NCBI RefSeq assembly: GCF_029893635.1
Contig: NZ_JARXYR010000002.1
Span: 682,001-746,000, forward strand
DNA length: 64,000 bases
Direction: 5' to 3'
From: Variovorax sp. TBS-050B
GTDB taxonomy: Bacteria > Pseudomonadota > Gammaproteobacteria > Burkholderiales > Burkholderiaceae_C
Shown here: positions 26,809 through 33,753 of the stretch, piece after piece
How positions within the stretch are numbered: position 1 is the stretch's first letter
How the letters are laid out: each line of letters opens with the position of its first letter
Translations under genes and position numbers: made by a program
The notes under the pieces: model-generated
The model's database searches: none
Told to the model about the DNA's origin: nothing
The model's input: only the letters and a program-made list of their open reading frames with translations

Positions 26809-27834
26809 CTACTTGTTGCTTGCCAGGAAGCCCGCTTCGCTCATGAGCGTGCGGTGCGTGGCCTCGGCTTCGGTGAGCCACTTGCTGAAGGCGTCGCCGG
26901 TCATGAAGGTCGGGTTGAAGGCGCCCTTCTCCATGTACTCCTTCCAGTCGGGCGTGGCCGCGATCTTGGTCAGCAGGTCGACGTAGAAGGCGAGCTGGTC
27001 CGGCGTCACGCCGGCCGGCATGAAGATGCCGCGCAGCATGGTGTACTTGGTCGGCACGCCCGCTTCCTTGCAGGTGGGCACGTCGTTCCAGGACTGCGTG
27101 TCGGTCACCTTGGCCTTGAACGGCATGCGCTGGTCGTCGAACACGCACAGCGCGCGCAGCTTGCCCGCGCGCCACTGCGCCACCGCCTCGATCGGGTTGT
27201 TCACCGTCGACTGCACGTGGCCGCCCACGAGCTGCACCGCCACCTCGCCGCCGCCCTTGAACGGCACGTAGATGAACTTGGTGCCCGTGGCCTTCTCTAG
27301 CGCCACGGTGATGATCTGGTCTTCCTGCTTGGAGCCGGTGCCGGCCATCTTGAACTTGTTCGGCCCCGCCGTCTTCACCGCCGCGATGTACTCGCTCGCG
27401 GTCTTGTAGGGCTGCTCGGCGTTGGTCCACAGCACGAACTGGTCGAGCGCCATCATCGCCACCGGCGTCATGTCCTTCCAGTTGAAGGGCACGCCCGTCG
27501 CCATCGGCGTGGTGAACAGGTTCGACAGCGAGATGATGATCTTGTGCGGATCGCCCTTCGCCTCCTTCACCGCCAGGAAGCCCTCGGCACCCGCGCCGCC
27601 CGACTTGTTGACGACGATCAGCGGCTCCTTCATGAGCTTGTACTTGATGACGATGCCCTGCAGCAGCCGCGCCATCTGGTCGGCACCGCCGCCCGTGCCC
27701 GCCGGAATCACGAACTCCACCGGTTTGGTCGGCTCCCAGGCTGCGGCGGGGGTGGCCGCCGCGAGCGCCATGACGGCTGCGGCGAGGACGTTCGTCCGGC
27801 AGGTGCGGACGCGCGAAAGGAAGTTCTTCATCAT
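26809..27834 (-). CDS. tctC: Tripartite tricarboxylate transporter, periplasmic receptor TctC (Bug family)
   Basis: The 341-residue protein has an N-terminal signal peptide ending near ATPAAA-WEPTKP. The mature Bug-family binding protein follows: KPVEFVIPAGTGGGADQMARLL, VVNKSGGAGAEGFLAVKEAKGDP, and GGGEVAVQLVGGHVQSTVNNP, where the family clamps its carboxylate ligand. It captures the solute in the periplasm for TctAB. The ATG at 27834 has AGGAGA at good spacing; a much longer frame upstream is not credible, since it would bury the signal peptide. It is first in its operon. A perfect TTGAC-N4-GTCAA palindrome lies about 98 bases upstream, tying the transporter to the oxalate genes. Confidence 0.93.
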   Translation of the reverse strand: MMKNFLSRVRTCRTNVLAAAVMALAAATPAAAWEPTKPVEFVIPAGTGGGADQMARLLQGIVIKYKLMKEPLIVVNKSGGAGAEGFLAVKEAKGDPHKIIISLSNLFTTPMATGVPFNWKDMTPVAMMALDQFVLWTNAEQPYKTASEYIAAVKTAGPNKFKMAGTGSKQEDQIITVALEKATGTKFIYVPFKGGGEVAVQLVGGHVQSTVNNPIEAVAQWRAGKLRALCVFDDQRMPFKAKVTDTQSWNDVPTCKEAGVPTKYTMLRGIFMPAGVTPDQLAFYVDLLTKIAATPDWKEYMEKGAFNPTFMTGDAFSKWLTEAEATHRTLMSEAGFLASNK

Positions 27835-27925
27835 TTGTCTCCTGTGTAAGGTGCGCTCTTTTTTTGTGGATCCGAGCTGCGATGCGAACAGGGCCGATGG
27901 TGCGCGCTGGAAGAACGCAGCCTGC

Positions 27926-27939
27926 TTGACCCTGGTCAA
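27926..27939. promoter_or_regulatory. TTGAC-N4-GTCAA palindrome upstream of tctC
   Basis: The perfect half-sites TTGAC and GTCAA flank CCTG, centred about 98 bases upstream of the tctC start. The following CTTTTCC also resembles CTTTCCGG beside the oxc copy, so similarity extends beyond the core. It is the fourth member of the set. No strong -10 is visible at class II spacing; CACCAT is the best candidate. Confidence 0.6.
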
Positions 27940-28030
27940 CTTTTCCGAGAATTTCGTGTTGGGGTTAGCCCGCGCCGCTTGACGCGCGGGCACCGGGGCG
28001 GGCAGGAAAAACGCCCGCGGCGCACTGCCT

Positions 28031-28069
28031 GCGCCGGGCATGCAGCGGGCCGCCCGGCGGCGCTTTTTT
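28031..28069 (+). terminator. GC-rich hairpin with T-run in the leader of the 78-aa protein gene
   Basis: GCCGGGC (28033-28039) pairs with GCCCGGC (28052-28058), and TTTTTT follows at 28064-28069. It looks like an intrinsic terminator on the plus strand. No plus-strand gene lies before it: the upstream gene tctC runs the other way. It may be a leader attenuator for the gene at 28148, or the end of a short transcript from the 27.84-28.03 kb gap. Confidence 0.5.
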
Positions 28070-28147
28070 CCTTGATCGGGGTGGAATTCGGGTAAACCCT
28101 AAAATGGCGGGAATCCCTCAACCATGCCAGCCTTCAGGAGTTTTCTT

Positions 28148-28384
28148 ATGCCCACCCTTGACCGATCGACCGGCGCCAGCGCATTCAATGGCTTGGCCGG
28201 CGCGCTCAAGGCGCTCGCCCTCGAGGCCGGCGTGCTCATCGACGCGCTGCTGAGCCCGCGCAAGATCATCGAGGAAGTGGAGGAAATGCGCGCGCTCCAG
28301 ACCCGCGCCGACCGCATCGAAGCCACCGACCCGCAGCGCGCCGCGGTGCTGCGCTGGCATGCGTCGCGCATCGGTCTGCGCTGA
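28148..28384 (+). CDS. Conserved 78-aa protein of unknown function (paralogue of 9278-9514)
   Basis: The protein has the same length and C-terminal block as the gene at 9278: ALLSPRKIIEEVEEMRALQ, ADRIEATDP and the ending ASRIGLR. The N-terminal 30 residues differ. It is predicted to be helical and soluble. The start at 28148 has CAGGAG upstream, as in the paralogue. It sits between the tct promoter region and tRNA-Arg. One copy lies just outside each end of the oxalate region (9.5-27.9 kb), which is suggestive but may be chance. I cannot assign a function. Confidence 0.75.
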   Translation: MPTLDRSTGASAFNGLAGALKALALEAGVLIDALLSPRKIIEEVEEMRALQTRADRIEATDPQRAAVLRWHASRIGLR

Positions 28385-28444
28385 TTCGCGGCGCTGGCGC
28401 GTCGTGAACTGGTAAAGTCGACGGCGCCCTTTTTCCCTGCTTTC

Positions 28445-28519
28445 GTCTTCGTAGTTCAATGGATAGAACGGGGTCCTCCTAAGACTCAGATACAGGTTCG
28501 ATTCCTGTCGAAGGCACCA
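28445..28519 (+). tRNA. tRNA-Arg (anticodon CCT)
   Basis: The 75-base cloverleaf folds completely. The acceptor GTCTTCG pairs with CGAAGGC with one G-T wobble. The D arm is GTTC/GAAC, and the anticodon stem GGGTC/GACTC has loop CTCCTAA giving anticodon CCT. The T arm is ACAGG-TTCGATT-CCTGT, discriminator A, and CCA is encoded at 28517-28519. It reads the rare AGG arginine codon. tRNA-Arg(CCT) genes are frequent integration sites, and lower-GC DNA begins right after it. I see no second copy of its 3' end in the window. Confidence 0.95.
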
Positions 28520-28530
28520 TCCATTCCATG

Positions 28531-28567
28531 GCCGTTGATCGATCATTCATCGTCAACGGCTTTTTTG
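28531..28567 (+). terminator. Intrinsic terminator of tRNA-Arg
   Basis: GCCGTTGA (28531-28538) pairs perfectly with TCAACGGC (28553-28560) and is followed by six T residues. It lies 11 bases after the tRNA 3' end. Confidence 0.85.
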
Positions 28568-28582
28568 TTTGCGCTTCGCGGG

Positions 28583-29098
28583 CTAGAGCGGGCAGGCCGG
28601 GCTCGCGTACTTCGGATTGATGTTGGCGGCGCGGCAGGACCAACTGCCGTTGGTCTGACGGGTCCAGGTGATGGTGCCCGCGGGAGCGGTCTTGAGCGGC
28701 GCGCCGGCGAGATTGCCGAAAGTGGCGACGATGGTCGAGACGTCGGTAGGCGATAGGCTGACGTGCGGGACCCCGGTGCCGGCGGCAGTCCATGGAGTCG
28801 CGATCGTGGGTGCGGCATTGCCTCCCGTAGCTTGCAGATTGGAGCCTAGGGCTTGCGGGTCGCAATAGTTGGCCGTGGCCGGGTTTCCCACTGTTGTTCT
28901 GCCGTTCAGGACGCACAGTTCCACCGCGGTCTTGAGGCCGCCGGCTTCGGCGACTACGCGTTGGACGTGAGACTTGTAGACGTAGGTTTGGTACTGGAGC
29001 ATCGCGACTGCAGCCAAGATGCCGATGACCGCTACGACGATCGTCAACTCGATCAACGTGAAACCCATATGCGCTCTCCACTTTTTCTTCATGGTCAT
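28583..29098 (-). CDS. Type IV pilin-like protein (minor or alternative pilin)
   Basis: The 171-residue protein is a type IVa prepilin. It has a short basic leader, with peptidase cleavage expected at G12/F13 in MG-FTLIELTIVV. The glutamate at mature position 5 and the hydrophobic assembly helix VVAVIGILAAVAMLQYQTYV are present. The globular part has four cysteines; those near the C-terminus (SWSCRAANINP and SPACPL) would form the D-loop disulfide. It resembles the second pilin at 30374 in design, but the globular domain differs. The two flank a serine hydrolase gene on the same strand. Probable role: pilus subunit for twitching, adhesion or DNA uptake. The gene is less GC-rich than the flanking housekeeping DNA. 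Confidence 0.88.
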   Translation of the reverse strand: MTMKKKWRAHMGFTLIELTIVVAVIGILAAVAMLQYQTYVYKSHVQRVVAEAGGLKTAVELCVLNGRTTVGNPATANYCDPQALGSNLQATGGNAAPTIATPWTAAGTGVPHVSLSPTDVSTIVATFGNLAGAPLKTAPAGTITWTRQTNGSWSCRAANINPKYASPACPL

Positions 29099-29164
29099 GA
29101 ATCCAGATTTTTCGCAATCTTACGCAACAGCATCAGCTCTGCTAACTGTCTTGCATGAGTAGTG

Positions 29165-30325
29165 CTATTTCGACGCACGAGCAAAGCTATCCTGGACCAA
29201 ATCGTATGCCCCCCCTCCATCAATGGAACTTCCACTGCCCAACCAAACCAAGATATTATCTTTTTCATCCGCAACGAGCATTGAGGACATGCCGTACAAG
29301 TATCCTTTTTGATTCCAAATCACCGCTCCATCTTTTAGATTCCGTCGTTCCAAAAATCCGTCGTAACACCCCTCGGCTAAGCCAGCTTCGCACCGAGGAT
29401 CCGCTTGAATGTGCAACTGGCGCGCAAATCTCAAATCGCTCCTGTTATTCCAGATGAATTGAGCTAATCCTCTGGCATTGCCAGTGAGCCCCATCGATCC
29501 ACGCAAAGCATGCCAATCAAAATAGCGCACAAAATTCTCGTCGTAAAACCCTTCGTTCATAAAATTAAACCGAACTGGAGAGTCCACTTTTTCAAGATAA
29601 TTCACACCGTAGCTAAATAGATGGAGGTCATTCTCCAACACCTCCCAGACAGTCATTCCGAAGTAACCCTCAAAAGCCGAACCGGCTAAACAGTGGCCGA
29701 TGTTTGCGTACGCAAAGCGTGCACCAGGTGCAAAATCTAGGCGCACACTTGTCAATTTACTTGGAATGTATGGACACCACGGCTGTCTATCCCTGATCAC
29801 CATGGCATCTTCCGTAAATTTTCGGTCGAAGCCGGCAGAATGATCAAGCAGATTTCGAATGCGGATGTCTTTGACGCGTGGATCAGAAAAAGGCCCTTGT
29901 AATCCGAGCACATCAACAAGCCGTCTATCTAACCATTTTTTGTCGTGATGAACCAACCCAATAAAGCTGACAGCCTTTGACACACTGGCCAATCGGAACC
30001 GCGTATTCTCGTCAATCTTTTTGCTCATGAAAGGTGTATCAGCCCACCCGCTTACGCAACCATGCGACTCCCCGGCAGCAGTGACAAAGACGACTTGATT
30101 CGCCGGAGACGCGAACTCCCTAGCAAGCGACTTTGTGAGCTGAGACACCCAGCTCGGAGTTCCTGAATTACATTCAGTACTCCACGCAGATAACTCCCCT
30201 TTTAATGGATACAGCCATCGACGCGCCATATTGGGCTCTGTATCCCAAAGAAGCCATGCAAAAACGGTAGCCAATCCACCAAGAGTCAATATGACTACAC
30301 GGCCGAGTCTAACTCTTCCAGACAT
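29165..30325 (-). CDS. Membrane-anchored serine beta-lactamase/PBP-like hydrolase
   Basis: The 386-residue protein has one N-terminal membrane segment (about residues 8-27), then a class C beta-lactamase/DD-peptidase-type fold. The nucleophile motif S114-V-S-K117 is in RLASVSKAVS. The second motif Y206-A-N208 is in RFAYANIGHC, and LLDHSAGF is the usual helix between them. The typical third motif (KTG or HxG) is not obvious; GYLYGMSSMLV is the best candidate region. Substrate could be peptidoglycan peptides, esters or amides. Base composition and codon use are clearly lower in GC than the window average, which points to acquisition. It lies between two pilin genes, all on the minus strand. Confidence 0.82.
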   Translation of the reverse strand: MSGRVRLGRVVILTLGGLATVFAWLLWDTEPNMARRWLYPLKGELSAWSTECNSGTPSWVSQLTKSLAREFASPANQVVFVTAAGESHGCVSGWADTPFMSKKIDENTRFRLASVSKAVSFIGLVHHDKKWLDRRLVDVLGLQGPFSDPRVKDIRIRNLLDHSAGFDRKFTEDAMVIRDRQPWCPYIPSKLTSVRLDFAPGARFAYANIGHCLAGSAFEGYFGMTVWEVLENDLHLFSYGVNYLEKVDSPVRFNFMNEGFYDENFVRYFDWHALRGSMGLTGNARGLAQFIWNNRSDLRFARQLHIQADPRCEAGLAEGCYDGFLERRNLKDGAVIWNQKGYLYGMSSMLVADEKDNILVWLGSGSSIDGGGAYDLVQDSFARASK

Positions 30326-30326
30326 A

Positions 30327-30358
30327 TAAAAAAAAAACGCCCTTTCGGGCGCTTTTTT
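30327..30358 (-). terminator. Intrinsic terminator of pilA (bidirectional)
   Basis: A compact hairpin CGCCC-TTTC-GGGCG near 30338-30351 is flanked by an A-run on one side and TTTTTT on the other. On the minus strand it gives a stem followed by at least nine T residues, 16 bases after the pilin stop at 30374. It can also stop plus-strand transcription. Confidence 0.85.
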
Positions 30359-30373
30359 GCTGCGACTGTTTTA

Positions 30374-30886
30374 TCAGGTGGTACCCGTCTTGGCCTTGCA
30401 GCCACTCGGACGAAACTTTTCGTCGACGTCCGTGGTGCAGCCCCATGCGCCGTCGGCAGTGCGATCCCAGGTCAGCTTCTTACCCTTCACCGCAACAGCC
30501 GCGCTCGCGCCGAACTGAGCTTCAATCTTCGCCGTGTTGGCGGTGGCATCCATAGTAACGGTCAGGCCGGTTTGGGGGCCGGTGCTGCCGGTGCCGCCGG
30601 TGCCACCACCGCTGGTTTGACCGATCAGGTTGCTGTTCGTCCAGCCGAGATTGCATTGGTCAGCGGCGGTACCGATGGTGGTCTTGCCGTCCAACATGCA
30701 GGTTTCGACTGCTGTCTTGATGGAGCCGGTTTCAGACATCACGCGAGCCACTTGCGACTTGGCAACGTACGTCTGGTACTGAGGAATAGCGATCGCAGCC
30801 AGGATACCGATGATCGCCACAACGATCATCAGTTCGATCAGCGTAAAGCCGGCCTGGGCGCGGCGTGCGAAAGTGCGACGGTTCAT
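30374..30886 (-). CDS. pilA: Type IV major pilin PilA
   Basis: The 170-residue prepilin has leader [12 protein letters not shown], cleavage before [11 protein letters not shown]5 of the mature protein, and the very hydrophobic [27 protein letters not shown] helix (residues about 23-50) of classical PilA. The body has a glycine/threonine-rich loop ([14 protein letters not shown]) and C-terminal cysteines ([17 protein letters not shown]) for the D-loop. The ATG at 30886 is chosen because it gives a normal short leader with AAGGA upstream; a longer frame adds 41 implausible residues. A strong terminator follows. It is the probable fibre subunit worked by the PilG-PilL signalling genes at 37.8-47.7 kb. 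Confidence 0.92.
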   Translation of the reverse strand: MNRRTFARRAQAGFTLIELMIVVAIIGILAAIAIPQYQTYVAKSQVARVMSETGSIKTAVETCMLDGKTTIGTAADQCNLGWTNSNLIGQTSGGGTGGTGSTGPQTGLTVTMDATANTAKIEAQFGASAAVAVKGKKLTWDRTADGAWGCTTDVDEKFRPSGCKAKTGTT

Positions 30887-31157
30887 GAGAGAAGTCCTTG
30901 GAGAAGAGAAGGTTTGAAATTCACCGGAGGATGGCCCCCGGGCGTCCATCTCTTCGCAGATCGCGTGCCAACTCGTAAACGCACTGACCTGTTCTGAGAA
31001 AGTCTTCATATCTCAAGAACCGTTGCAAATACACGACGATTTCTGTTAGTAGAAGCGACAAACATCGCCATCAACTTACAAAATTGTCACGCCAAGTGAC
31101 ATTTGACGGTCGGCAGTGGCGTCCAGCGGTTCGCGTGGCTGGCCACAGGGCGCTTGC
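30887..31157. other. Intergenic region upstream of pilA
   Basis: This stretch of about 270 bases contains the pilA promoter region. It is partly AT-rich (31020-31090), fitting a promoter on the minus strand. I see no clear sigma-54 or sigma-70 pair that I would defend and no coding sequence. Confidence 0.3.
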
Positions 31158-31244
31158 CTACCAGTGCTGCTGCGTCACGAGCACCACCACACCCGCGATC
31201 GAAATGGCGCCGCCCACGATCTTTCGAAGTTTGTTCACCGTCAT
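31158..31244 (-). CDS. 28-aa single-helix membrane microprotein
   Basis: A short frame encodes 28 residues: a basic start (TVNKLRKIV), then a membrane helix GGAISIAGVVVLV, ending TQQHW. It is supported by a strong ribosome-binding site, AAAGGAG, eight bases before the ATG at 31244. There are no similar neighbours and I do not recognise it. It could be a small inner-membrane protein co-regulated with pilus genes. The frame and ribosome-binding site are seen directly; expression is inference. Confidence 0.5.
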   Translation of the reverse strand: MTVNKLRKIVGGAISIAGVVVLVTQQHW

Positions 31245-31527
31245 GTCTCAGGCTCCTTTCAACAAGCCTCGATGATCCGCCGCCCGCCACGAGAGCGGGT
31301 TTGGCAATCTTCATGGCGGGCATAGCCACCGACCGAGAGAGATGCTGGCAAACACGGTGTGTAGGCACTCGCCCACGCCCACGGACTGCGTTCTCCCGCA
31401 AGCAGCCGGCGGCCGCGCGGCCAATCTCGCGTCCAGCGCTCACTCGATGCGCCATCCGTTTCCGATTCCTCCTCACGGCGCAGCAATGCGTCGTTCGGCG
31501 CTCCGTGTCCCGGAGCGCTTTTTTTTT
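31245..31527 (+). ncRNA. Candidate small RNA ending at an orphan terminator
   Basis: The gap between the 28-residue frame and plsC holds no convincing coding sequence on either strand. It does contain a strong intrinsic terminator that acts only on the plus strand (31498-31527: GCGCTCC pairing with GGAGCGC, then nine T residues). No plus-strand gene lies before it, so a short untranslated RNA is a reasonable explanation. The 5' end is undefined; the start given is simply the edge of the gap. Confidence 0.3.
31498..31527 (+). terminator. Strong plus-strand intrinsic terminator without an upstream gene
   Basis: GCGCTCCG and CGGAGCGC form a stem with a short loop (TGTCC), followed by TTTTTTTTT at 31519-31527. 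The plsC gene converges from the other side, and the minus-strand reading has no T-run, so this does not terminate plsC. Confidence 0.7.
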
Positions 31528-31549
31528 GGAGGGCGCCTTGCAGGCGGCG

Positions 31550-32296
31550 TCAGTGCGTCTCGCGCCTGAGCTGCTGCACATCCTCGTGCAGCGACTGCGC
31601 CCACGCGCGACGCGCGCGGCCGTGCGAGTCCTGCGGCTCGCCGAAGCGCACGATCGCGAGCAGCGGCGGCGCGCGCAGGGTGTTCCAGAGCGAGCTCAGC
31701 AGGTTGTCGTCGTCGATGTAGCGCGGCGCCTGGCTGGTCTCGCCGGTGGCGGCGTCGGCAAAGCGCAGGGCCGCGGGCACGATGGGCGCGCCGGAGGAGA
31801 TGGCGGCCTGCAGCAGGTTGGCGTGGAAGGGCAGCAGGCCGCGGCCGTCGCTCGTGGTGCCTTCGGGGAACACGCCGATCATGTCGCCCTCGCGCAGCGC
31901 CTCGGTCATGTGGTGCACCACGCGCAGCGCGTCGCGTTGGCGCTCGCGCTCGATGTAGAGCGAGCCGGCGCCGGTGGAGAGCGTGCCGATCAGCGGCCAG
32001 TGCTTCACGCCCGCCTTGGAGACGAAGCGCACATGGCAGGCGGCGTGGATGCTCGTGATGTCGAGCCAGGAGAGGTGGTTGCAGATCAGCAGCACCGGCC
32101 CGCGCGCGGGCGGGGTGCCCTGCACCTTGAGCGTGATGCCCATGATCTGCAGCATGCGCAGCGACCATGCCTGCACGCGCGCGTTGCGCTCGGCCTGCGC
32201 GAGCCGGGGAAAAGTGAAGCGGATGGTCCACCAGCCGCGCAGCGCATGCCCGACCGCATGCAGCAGGCGCCAGCAGGCCTTCAACGAATGAAGCAT
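31550..32296 (-). CDS. plsC: 1-acyl-sn-glycerol-3-phosphate acyltransferase (PlsC-like)
   Basis: The 248-residue protein carries the acyltransferase motifs NH74LSWLD79 (H-x4-D) and FPEGT at residues 143-147, plus GSLYIERERQRDAL between them. It has an N-terminal amphipathic or membrane region with WRLLHAVGHALRGWW. It would acylate lysophosphatidate to phosphatidate at the inner membrane. The ATG at 32296 fits the usual family start; the longer open frame upstream is the shadow of the pyrC' gene. It is the last gene of the yqgE-to-plsC operon, 25 bases after pyrC'. Confidence 0.88.
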   Translation of the reverse strand: MLHSLKACWRLLHAVGHALRGWWTIRFTFPRLAQAERNARVQAWSLRMLQIMGITLKVQGTPPARGPVLLICNHLSWLDITSIHAACHVRFVSKAGVKHWPLIGTLSTGAGSLYIERERQRDALRVVHHMTEALREGDMIGVFPEGTTSDGRGLLPFHANLLQAAISSGAPIVPAALRFADAATGETSQAPRYIDDDNLLSSLWNTLRAPPLLAIVRFGEPQDSHGRARRAWAQSLHEDVQQLRRETH

Positions 32297-32321
32297 CGCG
32301 TCGTGTGCGCTTTCTTTTTCT

Positions 32322-33608
32322 TCAGCCGTGAACCACGCGACCGGCGACCAGCGTGTGGCGCGCGCGCCCCTGCAGCGGGTAGCCCGAGAACGGCGTGTGC
32401 TTGCCCTGGCTGCGGAGCGCATCGGGCTGCACCTGCCATTCGAGCGCCGGATCGACGATGCAGAGGTCGGCCACGCCGCCCTCGGCCAGGCGTCCGATGC
32501 CGCTGCCGGCATCGGCGGCGGCGAGCAGCCGGGCGGGCGCCGCGGTGATCACCTCGATCGCGCGTGCGGTGCCCGCGCCGCTGCGCTCGCCCCACTGCAG
32601 CGCGAGCGGCAGCAGCAGTTCGAGGCCGGTGGCGCCGGGCTCGGCTTCGGCGAAGGGCAGGGTCTTGGCGTCGGCCTCGACCGGGGTGTGGTCGGAGACC
32701 AGCGCGTCGATGGTGCCGTCGGCCAGCGCCGCCGAGAGCGCGTCGCGGTCGCCCTGCTGGCGCAGCGGCGGATTGAGGCGCGCCCGGCTGTCGAAGAAAC
32801 CGATGTCGGTGTCGGCGAGGTGCAGCGAATTGATGCTCACGTCGCAGGTCAGCGGCAGCCCCTGCGCCTTGGCCTCGCGCACCAGCGCGACGCCGCGGGC
32901 GCTGGAGATGCGGCACAGGTGCACGCGCGCGCCTGTGCTCTTCATGAGTTCGACGATGGTGAAGATCGCGATCGTCTCGGCCGACACCGGCACGCCCGAG
33001 AGGCCGAGCCGGGTCGCGAGCGGGCCGCTGGCGGCCACGCCCTTGCCGAGGTCGCGGTCCTGCGGCCGCAGCCACACGGTGTAGCCGAAGGTGCTCGCGT
33101 AGAGCAGCGCGCGCTGCAGCACCTGGGTGTCGGTGAGCGGCACGTCGGCCTGGCCGAAGCCGATGCAGCCGGCTTCGGTGAGCTCGGCCATCTCGGTCAG
33201 CACGCCGCCCGCGAGGCCGCGCGTGAGCGCACCGAGCGGGAACAGCCGCGCGCCCTGCAGCTTCTCGGCGCGGAACTTGAGCATCTCGACCAGGCCGGGC
33301 TCGTCGAGCACGGGGTCGGTGTCGGGCGGGCACACGAGGCTGGTCACGCCGCCCGCGATGGCCGCGGCCATTTCGCTTTCGAGCATGCCTTCGTGTTCGT
33401 AGCCGGGCTCGCGCAGGCGGGCGGCAAGATCGACGAGTCCGGGGGTGACGAGGCAGCCTGTGGCGTCGAGCGTCCGATCAGGCTGGAAGCCTGCGGGGAT
33501 GCTGCTGCCGATGCCGGCGATCCGGCCGTCGGCGATGGCGATGTCGGCCTGCTTGTCGGTGCCCGAGGCGGGATCGACGATGCGGCCGTGGGTGACGAGG
33601 ATGTTCAT
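32322..33608 (-). CDS. pyrX: Dihydroorotase-like protein PyrC' (non-catalytic)
   Basis: The 428-residue protein has the dihydroorotase fold: LDATGCLVTPGLVDL at the start, then GGVTSLVCPPDTDPVLDEP, and SDHTPVEADAKTLPF in the C-terminal half. The metal-binding HxH that should follow PGLVDL is missing. The residues are A62 and R64 (DLAARLREPG instead of DLHVHLREPG). This is the known hallmark of the inactive PyrC' subunit, which holds PyrB in an active dodecamer in Pseudomonas and relatives. It sits directly downstream of pyrB, with a 126-bp repeat between them. An active dihydroorotase must be encoded elsewhere. Confidence 0.9.
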   Translation of the reverse strand: MNILVTHGRIVDPASGTDKQADIAIADGRIAGIGSSIPAGFQPDRTLDATGCLVTPGLVDLAARLREPGYEHEGMLESEMAAAIAGGVTSLVCPPDTDPVLDEPGLVEMLKFRAEKLQGARLFPLGALTRGLAGGVLTEMAELTEAGCIGFGQADVPLTDTQVLQRALLYASTFGYTVWLRPQDRDLGKGVAASGPLATRLGLSGVPVSAETIAIFTIVELMKSTGARVHLCRISSARGVALVREAKAQGLPLTCDVSINSLHLADTDIGFFDSRARLNPPLRQQGDRDALSAALADGTIDALVSDHTPVEADAKTLPFAEAEPGATGLELLLPLALQWGERSGAGTARAIEVITAAPARLLAAADAGSGIGRLAEGGVADLCIVDPALEWQVQPDALRSQGKHTPFSGYPLQGRARHTLVAGRVVHG

Positions 33609-33623
33609 GGGACGGGCTGGAAT

Positions 33624-33749
33624 GCGGGTTGACCGGGCGCGAAGGGCGCAGAGGGTGCGCGAAGGACGCGAAAGAAATCAAGGCAAGGTCTGGATGTTCC
33701 TTTTGCGAACTTCGCGAAACCTTCGCGCCCTTCGCGTACGGCTGTCCGG
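33624..33749. repeat. 126-bp intergenic inverted-repeat element inside the pyr operon
   Basis: It is built like the element at 23626: inverted copies of CGCGAAGGGCGC and its complement, a central TTCCTTTTGCGAACTTCGCG region, and a right end GTACGGCTGTCCGG matching GTTCGGCTGTCCGC of the first copy. It occupies nearly the whole gap between pyrB and pyrC', so it would be transcribed as a long hairpin in the operon mRNA. Confidence 0.7.
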
Positions 33750-33753
33750 TTTC

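Noticed and set aside
28445..28519. tRNA-Arg as an active integration site with att repeats
   Set aside because: No integrase and no second copy of the tRNA 3' end were found in the window, so only a suggestion of past exchange remains.
31245..31527. 6S RNA as the identity of the orphan-terminator transcript
   Set aside because: The sequence does not show the long paired closing stem and open bubble of 6S RNA that I would expect.
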